Positions 25,827 through 35,369 of a DNA stretch of 64,000 nt are shown here, piece after piece. This DNA comes from Acidobacteriota bacterium (GTDB lineage Bacteria > Acidobacteriota > Vicinamibacteria > Vicinamibacterales > SCN-69-37): NCBI GenBank assembly GCA_947467605.1, contig CANIII010000005.1:1-64000 (forward strand), written 5' to 3'. A program made the translations under genes and the position numbers. Under the pieces are notes generated by a model that was given only the letters and a program-made list of their open reading frames with translations, searched no databases and was not told where the DNA came from. Within the stretch, counting starts at the first letter, position 1, and each line of letters starts with the position of its first letter.

Positions 25827-26194
25827 TGAAGCCCACCGCAAAGGCGCGCTCGCATGCGAAGTCGACCACCGCTGACACGTTGAGAACAACGGCGAAACAA
25901 CGCGGCGGTGTGACCGGCAAGGGGTTCATGCCTGGCATCTCGGGTAACCCCGGCGGACGGCCACGAAGCGAGCGCGCGCTACTCCAGACGTTGCACGGCG
26001 AGGACGGTGCGGCGGTCTATCAGCGCTTGGAGGAACTGCGTAAGCAGGCCGGGACGCCAGCGAAGCTGAAAGCTCAAATCGACTTCTTCATCATCGAGCG
26101 GCTGCATGGTCGCGCGCAGCAGCGCGTTGAAGTTGAAGGTGGGGCATCGCTCGTAGAACTGTTGGCCGCGGCGGCCGCGAGGATCGGGGAATAG
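25826..26194 (+). CDS. Terminase small-subunit-like protein (DUF5681-type N terminus)
   Basis: A 122-residue basic protein with GKGFMPGISGNPGGRPRS near residues 31-48, a glycine-rich segment seen in DUF5681 proteins that commonly precede terminase large subunits. It lies immediately upstream of the large-subunit gene (2 bp gap). The small subunit recognises the packaging site in phages. Identification is by position and this motif; no DNA-binding fold is obvious. Confidence 0.5.
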   Translation: MKPTAKARSHAKSTTADTLRTTAKQRGGVTGKGFMPGISGNPGGRPRSERALLQTLHGEDGAAVYQRLEELRKQAGTPAKLKAQIDFFIIERLHGRAQQRVEVEGGASLVELLAAAAARIGE

Positions 26195-26196
26195 CC

Positions 26197-27654
26197 ATGC
26201 GTGAGACTCAAGACGGCGCGGTCGATACGCTCGCTCGTTGGCTCAAGGATCCGATCGCCTTCGTGCGCGAGTGCTGCGGCGCCGAGCCTGATGGTTGGCA
26301 GAAGGACGCGCTCATCGGCGTGCGGCAGCATCCGCGGCAGGCCACATCAGGCTCAAAGGGCTGCGGCAAGACGACGGTGCAGGCGTGGGCGATCTTGTGG
26401 TTCCTCTGCACGCGACCGCACGCCAACATCGCTGTCACGTCGACTTCTGGCGATAACCTTCGCGACGGACTCTGGAAGGAACTGGCGCTCTGGATTCACC
26501 GCTCGCCGGTCCTGTCGGCGACGTTCGAGTGGCAGCAGACGCGCATCGTGTCGCGAGCGTTTCCGGCCACTTGGTGGGTCAGCGCGCGCCAGTGGTCGAA
26601 GAGCGCCAACGCCCAACAACAGTCGGACACGCTCGCTGGGCTGCATGCGGACTACATGATGTTCGCGATCGACGAAGCCGGCTCCATTCCGCAAGCGGTT
26701 GCCGTCACCGCCGAGGCTGCGCTGGCCAGCGGAAAGGAATGCAAGCTCGTCATCGCCGGCAACCCGACGAGCCTCGACGGCCCGCTCTACACGGCGGTCG
26801 TCACGCATCGCCACGACTGGCACGTCACCGTCGTGACTGGGGATCCGGATGATCCGAAGCGGGCGCCGCGCGTGTCGCTGGAATGGGCGCGTCAACAGAT
26901 CGCGACCTACGGCCGGGAGAACCCGTGGGTCATGGTCAACGTCCTCGGGCAGTTTCCGCCGGCGTCGCTGAACTCGCTGATCGGAGTCGACGAGGTCACC
27001 GCCGCGATGGACCGTGAGCTCCGTCCCGACGCCTACACCTGGGCGCAGAAGCGCCTGGGCATCGACGTCGCGCGCTACGGCGACGATCGGACGGTCATCT
27101 TCCCCCGGCAGGGACTCGCGGCGTTCAAACCCGTCGTCATGCGCCACGCGCGCGGCGCCGCGGTGTCGGTCGACATTGCGAATCGGGTGCTCGCGGCCAA
27201 GGCGAAATGGGACAGCGAGATCGAGCTGTTCGACGCGACCGGAGGATGGGCGGCCGGCGCCGTCGACGTCATGCGCTCCAACGGATACGCGCCGATCGAT
27301 GTTCAGTTCGCGGCGCCGGCGTTCGATCCGAGATACCGCAATCGTCGGGCGGAAATCTGGTTCGCGATGTGCGAGTGGATCAAGCGTGGTGGCGCGCTTC
27401 CGAACCTGCCGGAACTGGTGGGCGAACTGATCACGCCGACCTACACGTTCGTGAGCGGCAAGTTCCTGCTCGAAGACAAGGATCAAATCAAACAACGGCT
27501 CGGCCGCTCACCAGACCTGGCCGACGCGCTCGCATTGACGTTCGGTCTGCCGGACATGCCGGCGGCGCTGGCAGATGGACTGGGCCGGCAATCGGTGGGC
27601 AAGGCCCTGATCGACTTTGATCCGTTCGACGAGCGCGATCTGGAGCGACGATGA
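26197..27654 (+). CDS. Phage terminase large subunit
   Basis: A 485-residue two-domain terminase. The ATPase part has Walker A GSKGCGKTT at 52-60 and Walker B MMFAIDEAG around 156-164. The RNase H-like nuclease has its acidic residues in LGIDVARYGDDRT (about 287-299), LFDATGGWAAGAVDVM and LGRSPDLADALALTFG. All key residues appear intact. It packages DNA into procapsids. No portal, capsid or tail gene is present in the window, so the element may use a helper's capsid, as phage satellites do, or be a prophage remnant. Spacing to neighbours is tight on both sides. Confidence 0.85.
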   Translation: MRETQDGAVDTLARWLKDPIAFVRECCGAEPDGWQKDALIGVRQHPRQATSGSKGCGKTTVQAWAILWFLCTRPHANIAVTSTSGDNLRDGLWKELALWIHRSPVLSATFEWQQTRIVSRAFPATWWVSARQWSKSANAQQQSDTLAGLHADYMMFAIDEAGSIPQAVAVTAEAALASGKECKLVIAGNPTSLDGPLYTAVVTHRHDWHVTVVTGDPDDPKRAPRVSLEWARQQIATYGRENPWVMVNVLGQFPPASLNSLIGVDEVTAAMDRELRPDAYTWAQKRLGIDVARYGDDRTVIFPRQGLAAFKPVVMRHARGAAVSVDIANRVLAAKAKWDSEIELFDATGGWAAGAVDVMRSNGYAPIDVQFAAPAFDPRYRNRRAEIWFAMCEWIKRGGALPNLPELVGELITPTYTFVSGKFLLEDKDQIKQRLGRSPDLADALALTFGLPDMPAALADGLGRQSVGKALIDFDPFDERDLERR

Positions 27655-27866
27655 CGACCGCGGCCCCGATTACCCGCCTCACTCCGCTCGGCGACTTGCC
27701 CGAGCTGCTCTCCGTTCCGGAAGCGGCGACGTGGCTGCACATCGGCACCGGCCTCGCGTATGAGATGGTCCGCCGCGGGGACTTGCCGAGCGTCCGACTC
27801 GGCCGGCTGGTGCGCGTGCCGCGTGCTGGACTCACCGCAATGATTGGCGCGGACGGCCGTGAATAG
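27651..27866 (+). CDS. Small excisionase-family helix-turn-helix protein
   Basis: A 71-residue protein with LLSVPEAATWLHIGTGLAYEMVRRGDLPSVRLGRLVRVPR, the HTH_17 excisionase-like pattern. It overlaps the terminase stop by 4 bp and the primase start by about 8 bp. It may regulate excision or replication of the element. Confidence 0.75.
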   Translation: MTTAAPITRLTPLGDLPELLSVPEAATWLHIGTGLAYEMVRRGDLPSVRLGRLVRVPRAGLTAMIGADGRE

Positions 27867-30078
27867 CATCGTCACCACCATCGCCGACGTCCGACGCGAC
27901 GGCAAGAGCCGCACGGCGCGCTGTCCGGCTCACGATGACGCCCACGCTTCGCTGTCCATCGGCATGGGCCAGGACGGCCGCGTGCTATTGAACTGCCACG
28001 CGGGCTGCGAAACGCCAGATGTTCTCGCAGCGGCCAACTTGACGATGGCCGACCTCGCGCCAGATGCGCAGCACACTGGACGCGCTAAGCGCGAGATCGT
28101 CGCGACCTACGACTACACCGACGAGCAGGGTGCACTGCTCTATCAGGTCGTCCGCTACGCGCCCAAGGACTTCCAGCAGCGTCGGCCCGATGGCGAAGGC
28201 GGCTGGGTCTGGAAGACGATCGGCGTTCGGCGAGTTCTGTTCGGGCTACCGGAGCTATCCGGCGAGAAGACCGTTTACATCGCCGAGGGCGAGAAGGACG
28301 TGCTCACGCTGCGCTCGCTCGGCTTGATCGCCGCAACGAACTGCGGCGGTGCGACCAAATGGCGCGACGACTACACCCAGCAGCTCCGAGCGGCCGGCGT
28401 GGAGGCGGTGATCATCATCCCCGACCAGGATGACGCCGGACGGAAGCACGCAAAGATCGTGGAGCGTTCATGTCGGGCCGGCGGGCTCAGCGCAACAGTC
28501 GTCAAGCTGCCGGACCTGGACGAACATGGTGATGTCACCGACTGGATTGCCGGGGGGCATACGCGCGAGGACATCGAGAACCTGGTTGAACGCGCGGCCA
28601 TGCGAGAAGATGCGAACGCGTCCGATCTCCAGGCCGCCGGCGGTCAAATCGACCAGATCAACCAGCGACTTAGCAACGGCCCGACCGAGCCAGATGATCC
28701 GCCGACTCTGGACCCGGCAGACCCCATGTCGAGCGCCCGCACCTTCCTCGAGCGGACCTACACCGCGGAAGGCATCATCACCCTGCGGCATCAGGCCGGC
28801 GTGTTCTGCGGATACGACCCAGAGCTGAACAGCTACGTGGATGTCGAGGACGCAGTGATTCGCGCGAGGATCTACGCTTTCCTTGACAAGGCGTTGCGGT
28901 GGGATCCTGAGCTGAACCAGCTTGTCCCGTTCAAACCCACCAAGGCCAAGGTCGAGAATTTCCTCGACTCCCTCCGGGCACTCTGTGTGCTACCTGCCTC
29001 TTCGGCGGCACCGTGCTGGCTCGACACCGAAACCGTTCTCGATCCGCTGGACATCGTGCCCTGCCGGAATGGTCTGCTGCACGTACCAACGCGCGAGCTG
29101 CTGCCACCAACACCACACTTCTTTACGCGCAACGGACTCGACTTCGCATTTGATGCCGATGCCCCGACCCCGGTGCACTTCCTCCGCTTTCTTGATGATC
29201 TCTGGCCTGATGACCGCGAATCACAGGAATGCCTGCAGGAATGCATGGGCTACCTGCTCACGCCGCGAACGCACCAACAGAAGATCTTTATGGTGGTCGG
29301 GCCAAAACGGTCCGGCAAGGGCACGATTGGCCGGGTCATGCGGCGCCTATTCGGCGAGCGGAACGTGTGCGGCCCGACACTCGCCAGCATGGGCGAACAG
29401 TTCGGCCTCTGGACGCTCATCGGAAAGACCGTGGCCATCATTTCCGATGCTCGCGTCGGCGGACGCACAGACACCGCCGTCGTCGCCGAACGTCTGTTGT
29501 CCATCAGCGGCGAGGATGCTCTCAGCGTGCCGCGAAAGTTCCTCCCCGATTGGACCGGCCGCCTCTCAGCACGGTTCGTCCTGATGACCAACGAATTGCC
29601 CCGCGTCGAGGATGCCTCAGGCGCGCTCTCCTCTCGGTTTGTAATCCTTGCGCTACAGAAGAGTTTCTACGGCCATGAGGACCTTGAGTTGTTCGACCGC
29701 TTGGTCCCTGAACTACCAGCGATTCTGAACTGGGTGCTTCTCGGTCACGACCGGCTTCGTGCGCGCGGCCACTTCTCCCAGCCGACCGCGGCCGCGGACC
29801 TTATTCGGATCCTCGAGGATCTCGGGAGCCCTACCAAAGCGTTCGTCGGCGACTGCTGCGAGATCGGGCGTGGCTATGAAGTGAGGCTTCAGACTCTATT
29901 CGACGCCTGGCGTAGTTGGTGCCTCGAGAACGGCCGGGACCACCCAGGGAACGTGCAGATGTTCGGCCGTAACTTGAAGGCAGTCGTCGCTGGCCTCGGA
30001 GAAAGCTCCAAACGGTTCTTCGAAAAGCGCATCCGCTACTACGAAGGCATCCGCCTACGGGAAGGAGACGAGGAGTGA
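27859..30078 (+). CDS. P4-type phage/plasmid primase-helicase
   Basis: About 739 residues from a GTG at 27859; a TTG at 27844 is also possible. Domain order is that of P4-like replicases: an N-terminal zinc finger and primase region (CPAHDD, then LLNCHAGC), a TOPRIM-like part (VYIAEGEKDVLTL and VIIIPDQDDAG) near 135-200, a D5-type linker, and a superfamily 3 helicase with Walker A GPKRSGKGTIG near residue 480 and VAIISDARVGG as the Walker B region. Such proteins initiate and unwind satellite or plasmid DNA. It follows the excisionase with an overlap and gives the element its own replication capacity. Confidence 0.85.
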   Translation: MNSIVTTIADVRRDGKSRTARCPAHDDAHASLSIGMGQDGRVLLNCHAGCETPDVLAAANLTMADLAPDAQHTGRAKREIVATYDYTDEQGALLYQVVRYAPKDFQQRRPDGEGGWVWKTIGVRRVLFGLPELSGEKTVYIAEGEKDVLTLRSLGLIAATNCGGATKWRDDYTQQLRAAGVEAVIIIPDQDDAGRKHAKIVERSCRAGGLSATVVKLPDLDEHGDVTDWIAGGHTREDIENLVERAAMREDANASDLQAAGGQIDQINQRLSNGPTEPDDPPTLDPADPMSSARTFLERTYTAEGIITLRHQAGVFCGYDPELNSYVDVEDAVIRARIYAFLDKALRWDPELNQLVPFKPTKAKVENFLDSLRALCVLPASSAAPCWLDTETVLDPLDIVPCRNGLLHVPTRELLPPTPHFFTRNGLDFAFDADAPTPVHFLRFLDDLWPDDRESQECLQECMGYLLTPRTHQQKIFMVVGPKRSGKGTIGRVMRRLFGERNVCGPTLASMGEQFGLWTLIGKTVAIISDARVGGRTDTAVVAERLLSISGEDALSVPRKFLPDWTGRLSARFVLMTNELPRVEDASGALSSRFVILALQKSFYGHEDLELFDRLVPELPAILNWVLLGHDRLRARGHFSQPTAAADLIRILEDLGSPTKAFVGDCCEIGRGYEVRLQTLFDAWRSWCLENGRDHPGNVQMFGRNLKAVVAGLGESSKRFFEKRIRYYEGIRLREGDEE

Positions 30079-30238
30079 GTCCGGCACGCGATGGCACGCG
30101 AGCCACCCTATTGGGTTCCAACATACGCACGCGGCCGATCAAGCCTGAAGAAGTTGCACAGCAATACAACGGTTCGCGTTCCAGTGCGTACCGCAGCCGC
30201 GCGGCCTCGCCGTCTTACATCTTTGTCAGTCGCTCGGT

Positions 30239-30255
30239 GTTAGCGAACGGTTAGC
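30239..30255 (-). promoter_or_regulatory. Paired GCTAAC sites before the RHH and integrase genes
   Basis: On the minus strand GCTAACCGTTCGCTAAC holds two hexamers spaced 11 bp, differing by only two bases from the left-end pair at 602-618. It lies about 40 bp upstream of the RHH gene start and 380 bp upstream of the integrase. Candidate operator for the RHH protein or an integrase/excisionase arm site. Confidence 0.5.
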
Positions 30256-30296
30256 CCAAGCGCGCAGCTCGTTTGTTCGCTGGAGGTTGCAGCGCG

Positions 30297-30557
30297 ATGC
30301 CTAACCTCACCTTAGACACCACGGCGGCCAGCGACAAAGGATCTACTGGTATATACGTGTATACTCCTGATGTGGCACCCAAGAAGCCCTACAACGTGAA
30401 GCTCGACGTGGAGTTGCTTCACGCGCTGCGGGCAGTCAAAGCCCGTGACGGGATTTCAGAGTCGGAGCAGATCCGACGTGGAATTCGGTTGTGGCTGGAT
30501 TCGAAGGACGTCACAAAGGCGGACCGCAAGCGCGCTAGCACGCGCAAGCGGTCCTAA
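30297..30557 (+). CDS. Ribbon-helix-helix regulator
   Basis: An 86-residue protein from the ATG at 30297, preceded by GGAGG. The C-terminal part YNVKLDVELLHALRAVKARDGISESEQIRRGIRLWL fits a CopG/Arc-type RHH DNA-binding domain, with the N-terminal strand KLD and two helices. The basic tail RKRASTRKRS may contact DNA. It lies between the primase and integrase and next to the paired GCTAAC site, so it is a likely local repressor. Confidence 0.7.
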   Translation: MPNLTLDTTAASDKGSTGIYVYTPDVAPKKPYNVKLDVELLHALRAVKARDGISESEQIRRGIRLWLDSKDVTKADRKRASTRKRS

Positions 30558-30633
30558 CACGTAAGCACGATCTCACCGTGCCGACGAGCTGCCATCCAGT
30601 GTAGCCCGCCGGCCGTTTCCCAGTGGAGCGACC

Positions 30634-31812
30634 ATGCGCGGAAGTCTTGTTCAACGTTACAAGGGCACCTGGAGTCTCATCCTCGATCTCGGCCGGGAGC
30701 ACGACCCGGTGACCGGCAAGACGAAGCGGCGACAGAAGTGGATCAGCTTCCGCGGCACACGCAAGCAGGCCGAGACGAAGCTGACGGAGCTCGTGCGCTC
30801 GGCGGATCGCAGCGAGTTCGTTGAGCCGAGCAAGGTCACGCTGATCGCATGGCTGCGCGACTGGGTCGACAAGGCCATCAAACCGCCGATGAGGCGCGCG
30901 ACGACCTACGCGAGCTACACCAGCATCATCGAGAAACACATCGCGCCATCTCCCCTGGCGCACATGACGCTGCAGCATCTTCGAGCGTCGGACCTCGAGC
31001 GGTATTACGCGGACCTCAAGCTCTCGCCCAAGACGGTCACCGTGCATCATTCGGTGATGCACTCGGCGCTGAAGAAGGCGCTGCGAGACCAGTTCGTCTC
31101 GCGCAACGTCGCGGCCGATGCGATGCGCCCCAAGACCAAACACGATCACGGCGACGCGCGCACGCACTGCTGGACCGCCGCCGAAGCGCGCCAGTTTCTG
31201 GACACGGCGAAGGCGGATGGTGCGCAGCCTGCGGCCTTCTACACGCTCGCGCTCGACACCGGTGCCCGCAAGGGCGAGCTGGGCGGGTTGCGTTGGAGTG
31301 ATGTCGACCTCGATGCCGCGACGATCACGATCGCGCAGCAGTTGACCTCAACCGGCGCGGAGCCGACATTTGGCCCGACGAAGACCGGAACCACGAGGAC
31401 CGTCTCGCTCGGCCCGGAGACAGTCGTGCTGTTGCGCGAGCACAAGAAGGTCCAGGCCGAGATCAAAATGAAGAATCGGAAGACCTACTGCGACTTCGGG
31501 CTGGTCTTTGCCAAGCAGGCCGGCGACCTGCAGACGCCGCGCGCCACGCTCGGCCAACCGCTCCAGATGAACAACATCGGGCAGCGCGAATATGCCCGGC
31601 TCATCAAGGCGTCAGGCGTTCGGCGCATCAAGTTCCACGGGTTGCGCCACACGTCAGCGACGCTCTCGTTGCAGGCCGGCACGCCAGTGCATGTCGTGGC
31701 GGCACGCCTTGGCCATTCGAAGGTCGAGATGACGTTGAACGTGTATGCGCACGCGCTGCCGAATCAGCAGCAGGCCGCGGCTGAACGGCTCGGAGTAATG
31801 CTGCATGGGTAG
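30634..31812 (+). CDS. Tyrosine-family site-specific integrase
   Basis: A 392-residue phage-type integrase. The N terminus has an arm-binding/SAM-like segment, and the catalytic domain shows the conserved residues: ALDTGARKGELGGLRW (first Arg), HGLRHTSATL (His-x-x-Arg), LGHSKVEMT and NVYAHAL (nucleophile Tyr near 371). It most likely catalysed insertion at the tRNA-Leu 3' end. It sits 5.5 kb from the right attachment site, with cargo genes between, which is farther than usual and may mean later cargo acquisition. Confidence 0.92.
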   Translation: MRGSLVQRYKGTWSLILDLGREHDPVTGKTKRRQKWISFRGTRKQAETKLTELVRSADRSEFVEPSKVTLIAWLRDWVDKAIKPPMRRATTYASYTSIIEKHIAPSPLAHMTLQHLRASDLERYYADLKLSPKTVTVHHSVMHSALKKALRDQFVSRNVAADAMRPKTKHDHGDARTHCWTAAEARQFLDTAKADGAQPAAFYTLALDTGARKGELGGLRWSDVDLDAATITIAQQLTSTGAEPTFGPTKTGTTRTVSLGPETVVLLREHKKVQAEIKMKNRKTYCDFGLVFAKQAGDLQTPRATLGQPLQMNNIGQREYARLIKASGVRRIKFHGLRHTSATLSLQAGTPVHVVAARLGHSKVEMTLNVYAHALPNQQQAAAERLGVMLHG

Positions 31813-31839
31813 CCGCTTGGAGCGGAGAAGGAGACGACA

Positions 31840-32355
31840 GTGAGCGTAGAGGAACGGTGGCGAACGGCGATACACGAGGCGGGGCACGCGGTTGCCGCTG
31901 CGGTGCAGGGGTTGGCAACGCACGCCGTGACCGTCGTGCCCAGTGAGGACAGCTTCGGCGCTCGAACGGCGCCAAATCCCACCTACGGGTACCACCACGA
32001 GGGCCGAACTTCGCAGCACCGCACCGTTCGTGCAGAGGTCGTCGCTACGTATGCCGGCCTTGCCGCCGAACACGTCATTCTCGGCCGGCCCTTCCCGCCC
32101 GATGAGAATCAGCCACCGTGTGGCGCTGAAGATGACTTCGCAGAGGCGTGGGCGCTTCTGTTGACCGTGCCCGTGCGGGGTTCGTCTTGGGTGGGCGACG
32201 ACGCGTACGATCGGGCCGACGATCGCCTGCGCCGGCAGGCGCTAAAGTTAATGGCCCAACATCGAATGACGGTACAGCGACTGGCGGAAGCGTTGCTCAA
32301 GGCTGGCACATTGACCGGCCAGGACGTAGAAGCGATCGTTTTGGGGCCCCGGTGA
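31840..32355 (+). CDS. M41 (FtsH-type) metalloprotease domain protein, stand-alone
   Basis: A 171-residue protein read from a GTG with a good ribosome site (AAGGAG). TAIHEAGHAVAAAVQG near residues 9-24 carries the HEAGH zinc-protease motif of FtsH-like M41 peptidases. Further on, a conserved-looking VVATYAGLAAEHVILG and AEDDFAEAWALL could supply the third zinc ligand. There is no AAA domain or membrane segment, so it is a free protease domain, as seen in several mobile elements. It follows the integrase by 27 bp. Substrate unknown. Confidence 0.7.
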   Translation: MSVEERWRTAIHEAGHAVAAAVQGLATHAVTVVPSEDSFGARTAPNPTYGYHHEGRTSQHRTVRAEVVATYAGLAAEHVILGRPFPPDENQPPCGAEDDFAEAWALLLTVPVRGSSWVGDDAYDRADDRLRRQALKLMAQHRMTVQRLAEALLKAGTLTGQDVEAIVLGPR

Positions 32356-32486
32356 GTGTGGGCTACTTCACCGAGCTTTCTTGGTTTGCTTGCTGGCCGA
32401 TGACACCTGATTGTCTAGAGGCTGCGAGAGACTCGTCCAACTCAACGCGCAGGTTCTCGGAAAACTGATCGCCACTCGTCGGTCCG

Positions 32487-33317
32487 TCAGGACAGTAGTT
32501 CCTCGAGGTCTTCCAGCGAGCATAGGGCTGGAGCCGCCCGACCTATGGCCGTAGCTGTGGCGCGGAAGCTCGTGTCGTCCGTCACAAGGTAGTCGCAATA
32601 GGCCGCGCATGCAAAATGCTCCGCGTCGAAATAGTCGCCAGCGTCGACTCTGCGGCCTTCCCCGACGTTCATCATGATTCTCCCCAGCTTGTAGGCAAAG
32701 AAGCCGCGCAATGCGCGCAAATCACTTGGCGGTGGCCACTCGGACCGGTCGGGCGGCAAGTGGTTAGACCATGCAGCAGCGAGATGCGTGGCTGTCCACT
32801 CATCGATGTGCGACGCTGAGTCCGTCCACCAGCGGCGGAGTCCATGAACTCGATCGTCGCCCAGTTCACGAACCGCCTGATCACGTCTTGCGGCCTCTTC
32901 CGCAGAAAAAGCTGCCACCCGCTCAGCGACCACGCCGGCTCCGTCACCTACCTCCCGTTGATTGCGCATCAGCGCCCATAGAGAACGGCGCTCTTGGGAG
33001 CCCAAGAAAGGCTCCCTCCCGACGAGTCGCCCGCGGCCAAGAACTTCAAGGGTCGACAGATCGCTCAAGCTGCGCAGTACTCGATTCCTTACCAGAGACT
33101 TCGCATTGTGAATTACTAAGCCAAACAGGACCCTATTGCCCCGATGAAGGCGCGCGAGTTCGTCAAAGCAACTGGCGCCAATAGTCAAGCCAAACGTGCC
33201 CCGGGTTTCGGCTGCCGCTAGGCGTTCCCGGAGAGTGGCCAACCTGGCAGTGGTCCATCTCTCCGTCGGCTCGACGAGCCGGACCCAATTCATGGTGTCC
33301 AAATAGACTAGCCGCAC
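32487..33317 (-). CDS. PIN-like ribonuclease domain protein
   Basis: A 276-residue protein. The N terminus MRLVYLDTMNWVRLVEP has the first PIN-domain acidic residue after a hydrophobic strand. ASCFDELARL (about residue 48-57) may give the second, and the C-terminal YFDAEHFACAAYCDYLVTDDTSFR supplies the acidic cluster before the last strand. PIN proteins are RNA nucleases and often toxins, but this one is longer than typical VapC (about 130) and has no adjacent antitoxin gene. It is convergent with the M41-like gene. Possibly an abortive-infection effector. Confidence 0.65.
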   Translation of the reverse strand: MRLVYLDTMNWVRLVEPTERWTTARLATLRERLAAAETRGTFGLTIGASCFDELARLHRGNRVLFGLVIHNAKSLVRNRVLRSLSDLSTLEVLGRGRLVGREPFLGSQERRSLWALMRNQREVGDGAGVVAERVAAFSAEEAARRDQAVRELGDDRVHGLRRWWTDSASHIDEWTATHLAAAWSNHLPPDRSEWPPPSDLRALRGFFAYKLGRIMMNVGEGRRVDAGDYFDAEHFACAAYCDYLVTDDTSFRATATAIGRAAPALCSLEDLEELLS

Positions 33318-33487
33318 CTGTGCACACCTCAGTCAAAGAGCGCGTGAGCTGGCCCGATCGGGTGGACAACCAGCACAACCGACGCTATGCAGCTTCTCGG
33401 TCGCGGAAGTTCCTGTCCAGACCGCAGTTTCAGTCAGAAATCTAGCATCTGTCTTTGAGGCTGAATCTGGCCACAGTCTCGGACAGA

Positions 33488-34405
33488 ATGCGACTACCGC
33501 TTATGCCAACGGGTTCAATGAGACCTGATGAGTTCGCCGATTCGCTTTACCGCGAGTCTCCACCGCCAACCCTCTATCACTACACTAGTCTGCCGGGTTT
33601 GCTGGGGATCCTAAGGTCCGGAACGATTTGGGCTTCGGAGGCTCGCTACCTCAATGACTCAGCGGAACTTATTCACGCGTTCAACCTGATGACCCATGAA
33701 GTTCGGAGGCGCCTGGCTGCGGCTCCCGGCGCTGACGAACAGGAGGTGCTGAGGCAGTTCGGCGAGTGGATTGAGATCCGTTCCGCTCGAGGCCCCATGG
33801 TGTTTGTTGCTGCATTCACCCAACACGGCAATCTCCTCAGCCAGTGGAGGGGCTACTGCCCGCCGACTGGCGGGGTCAGCTTCGGGTTGGCGTCCGCTCA
33901 TTTGGCCGCTGCGTGTGCCTCAACCAACTTCGCGCTCGGCCGATGCCGCTACGTTCCCGCGGAACAAGTGCCTCTCATAACTAACCTGGTCGAGGTCGTC
34001 ACCGCCTTCGCCACCCGTACGGGGCCAGCGGACAAGGCCCACCCAAACCAGTCATACCACCCGAGTTTCGCTCTGAGTGAGGAGGCGATTCTTCGGGTTG
34101 CGGTCCTGATGAAGAACGTTCGCTTTCAGGAAGAAGCGGAGTGGCGGATTGTCTCTCGAGCGGTTTCGGACTATGTAGGGACCAAGATCTCGTACCGGAC
34201 CGGCGCTTCAATGCTCGTCCCTTATCTGGAATTCTCAGTGACCAACATGGACCGTGTCATTCCGATAGACGACGTCATTGTTGGCCCCACACCTCATCCC
34301 GAGGCGGCTACCGAATCGGTCCAGCGGTGCGTTGCTCAGCACATGCAACGCAAGCACGGCCCATTGACGAGTCAGTACTGTTCGATTCCGTATCGCTCGT
34401 GGTGA
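33488..34405 (+). CDS. DUF2971 family protein
   Basis: About 305 residues from the ATG at 33488; a TTG at 33455 and an ATG at 33518 are alternatives. TLYHYTSLPGLLGILRSGTIWASEARYLNDSAEL near the N terminus is the DUF2971 signature, and SQWRGYCPPTGGVSFG and FQEEAEWRIVS are also typical. Its function is not established; members are frequent in phage-defence islands and in accessory DNA. It lies downstream of a PIN-like gene on the opposite strand. Confidence 0.75.
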   Translation: MRLPLMPTGSMRPDEFADSLYRESPPPTLYHYTSLPGLLGILRSGTIWASEARYLNDSAELIHAFNLMTHEVRRRLAAAPGADEQEVLRQFGEWIEIRSARGPMVFVAAFTQHGNLLSQWRGYCPPTGGVSFGLASAHLAAACASTNFALGRCRYVPAEQVPLITNLVEVVTAFATRTGPADKAHPNQSYHPSFALSEEAILRVAVLMKNVRFQEEAEWRIVSRAVSDYVGTKISYRTGASMLVPYLEFSVTNMDRVIPIDDVIVGPTPHPEAATESVQRCVAQHMQRKHGPLTSQYCSIPYRSW

Positions 34406-34456
34406 AGTCCCACAGCCGTAGACACGGACGCGCCCAGAATAGGTAGTATTGCAGCC

Positions 34457-34729
34457 ATGAGGAGCGAGACCCTATCGGGCTTGGGCACGCTGTGGGACGG
34501 AGATCAGGCTGTCCTTCGCGATGTTCCGTACACCGTGACGATCACCGTTAGAGATTCTGGAATGGGGCATATCGATGGAAGCATCACAGGCGACTTCAAC
34601 ACGCTGACGACGCTGGTCATGAAGGATCCCGTCCCCAGCCTGGTACTTCAGCTGAAGGACGGACGGCGCTGGGAGTGCTACCTAACCAACAACTCTGGCA
34701 GGTTGGTCAATCGTGGAGAACTAAAGTAG
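34457..34729 (+). CDS. Small hypothetical protein
   Basis: A 90-residue soluble protein with a beta-rich pattern (TVTITVRDSGMGHIDGSITGDF, LVLQLKDGRRWECYLTNNSGRLV). It follows the DUF2971 gene by 50 bp in the same direction, and a TAGTAT-like box lies 12 bases before the start. No family recognised. It may be a partner of the DUF2971 protein. Confidence 0.45.
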   Translation: MRSETLSGLGTLWDGDQAVLRDVPYTVTITVRDSGMGHIDGSITGDFNTLTTLVMKDPVPSLVLQLKDGRRWECYLTNNSGRLVNRGELK

Positions 34730-35066
34730 GAAGGCTGAGCAACAGCATTGCATCCGCCGTGAGGTTCTCCTCATCGAGACCGGCTGTTCGTGGCGATTCA
34801 TGCAAGTGGATCCACTTGCGTAAGAATCTGAGCGAACGCATCCGTTCCCCTCGGCTACCTCTGACGATGGCCACGATTAATCTGCTTGAACTCCTTGGCA
34901 TGGCGAATCCTGCGCCCCGCAGCGCGAGGTTCGGATTCGGCGTTCTCCGTGGAGCGATCCTAACGCGGTAAGCCGCGCAGCGAAACCGTCCACTGAAACG
35001 GGTCAAGCTCAATGGCCACCGCCGCGCCGTGAGTGGTCCGTCGGTTTGGAAAGAGAGGACTAGCTC
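34730..35066. other. 337-bp gap with no recognised gene
   Basis: No convincing coding frame, hairpin or RNA is visible. An open minus-strand frame crosses it but has no recognisable features. It separates the DUF2971 unit from a small membrane protein. Confidence 0.5.
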
Positions 35067-35297
35067 ATGCGAAGTTTCTTGAAGGGGGCTGTGCTAGGAC
35101 TCTTCATTGGCATGCCACTCTGGTTCGCATTGCGATTTGCCGCGTATTGGATGCTCGGTCTGCCAATGACATTCTTTGGAGCCCCTACCCTTCTGACGTG
35201 GATTGTCGACTTGTCTACGTTGGCCATCTCGATCGAGATAGGCATCGCAGTAGTGCGCCGTCTGTCTAAACCAAATTGGCCCGCCGCCTCGAAGTGA
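35067..35297 (+). CDS. Small two-helix membrane protein
   Basis: A 76-residue protein with a GAGAGGA ribosome site. Two hydrophobic stretches (about 6-34 and 42-62) indicate two inner-membrane helices, and charged residues flank them (MRSF, VRRLSKPNW). No family recognised. In an island of defence genes, small membrane proteins can be holin-like effectors, but nothing here proves that. Confidence 0.5.
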   Translation: MRSFLKGAVLGLFIGMPLWFALRFAAYWMLGLPMTFFGAPTLLTWIVDLSTLAISIEIGIAVVRRLSKPNWPAASK

Positions 35298-35369
35298 TTC
35301 CCCACCCCGCGCGTCCCACCAAGAAGTAGTTCTGGACCGAGCCCGATTCCCGCCGGGCTCGTGCTCTCT

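Noticed and set aside
30340-30365. A near-palindromic GTATATACGTGTATAC as an operator or promoter
   Set aside because: It lies inside the coding region of the RHH protein if the ribosome-site-supported start at 30297 is right, so it may be coincidental.
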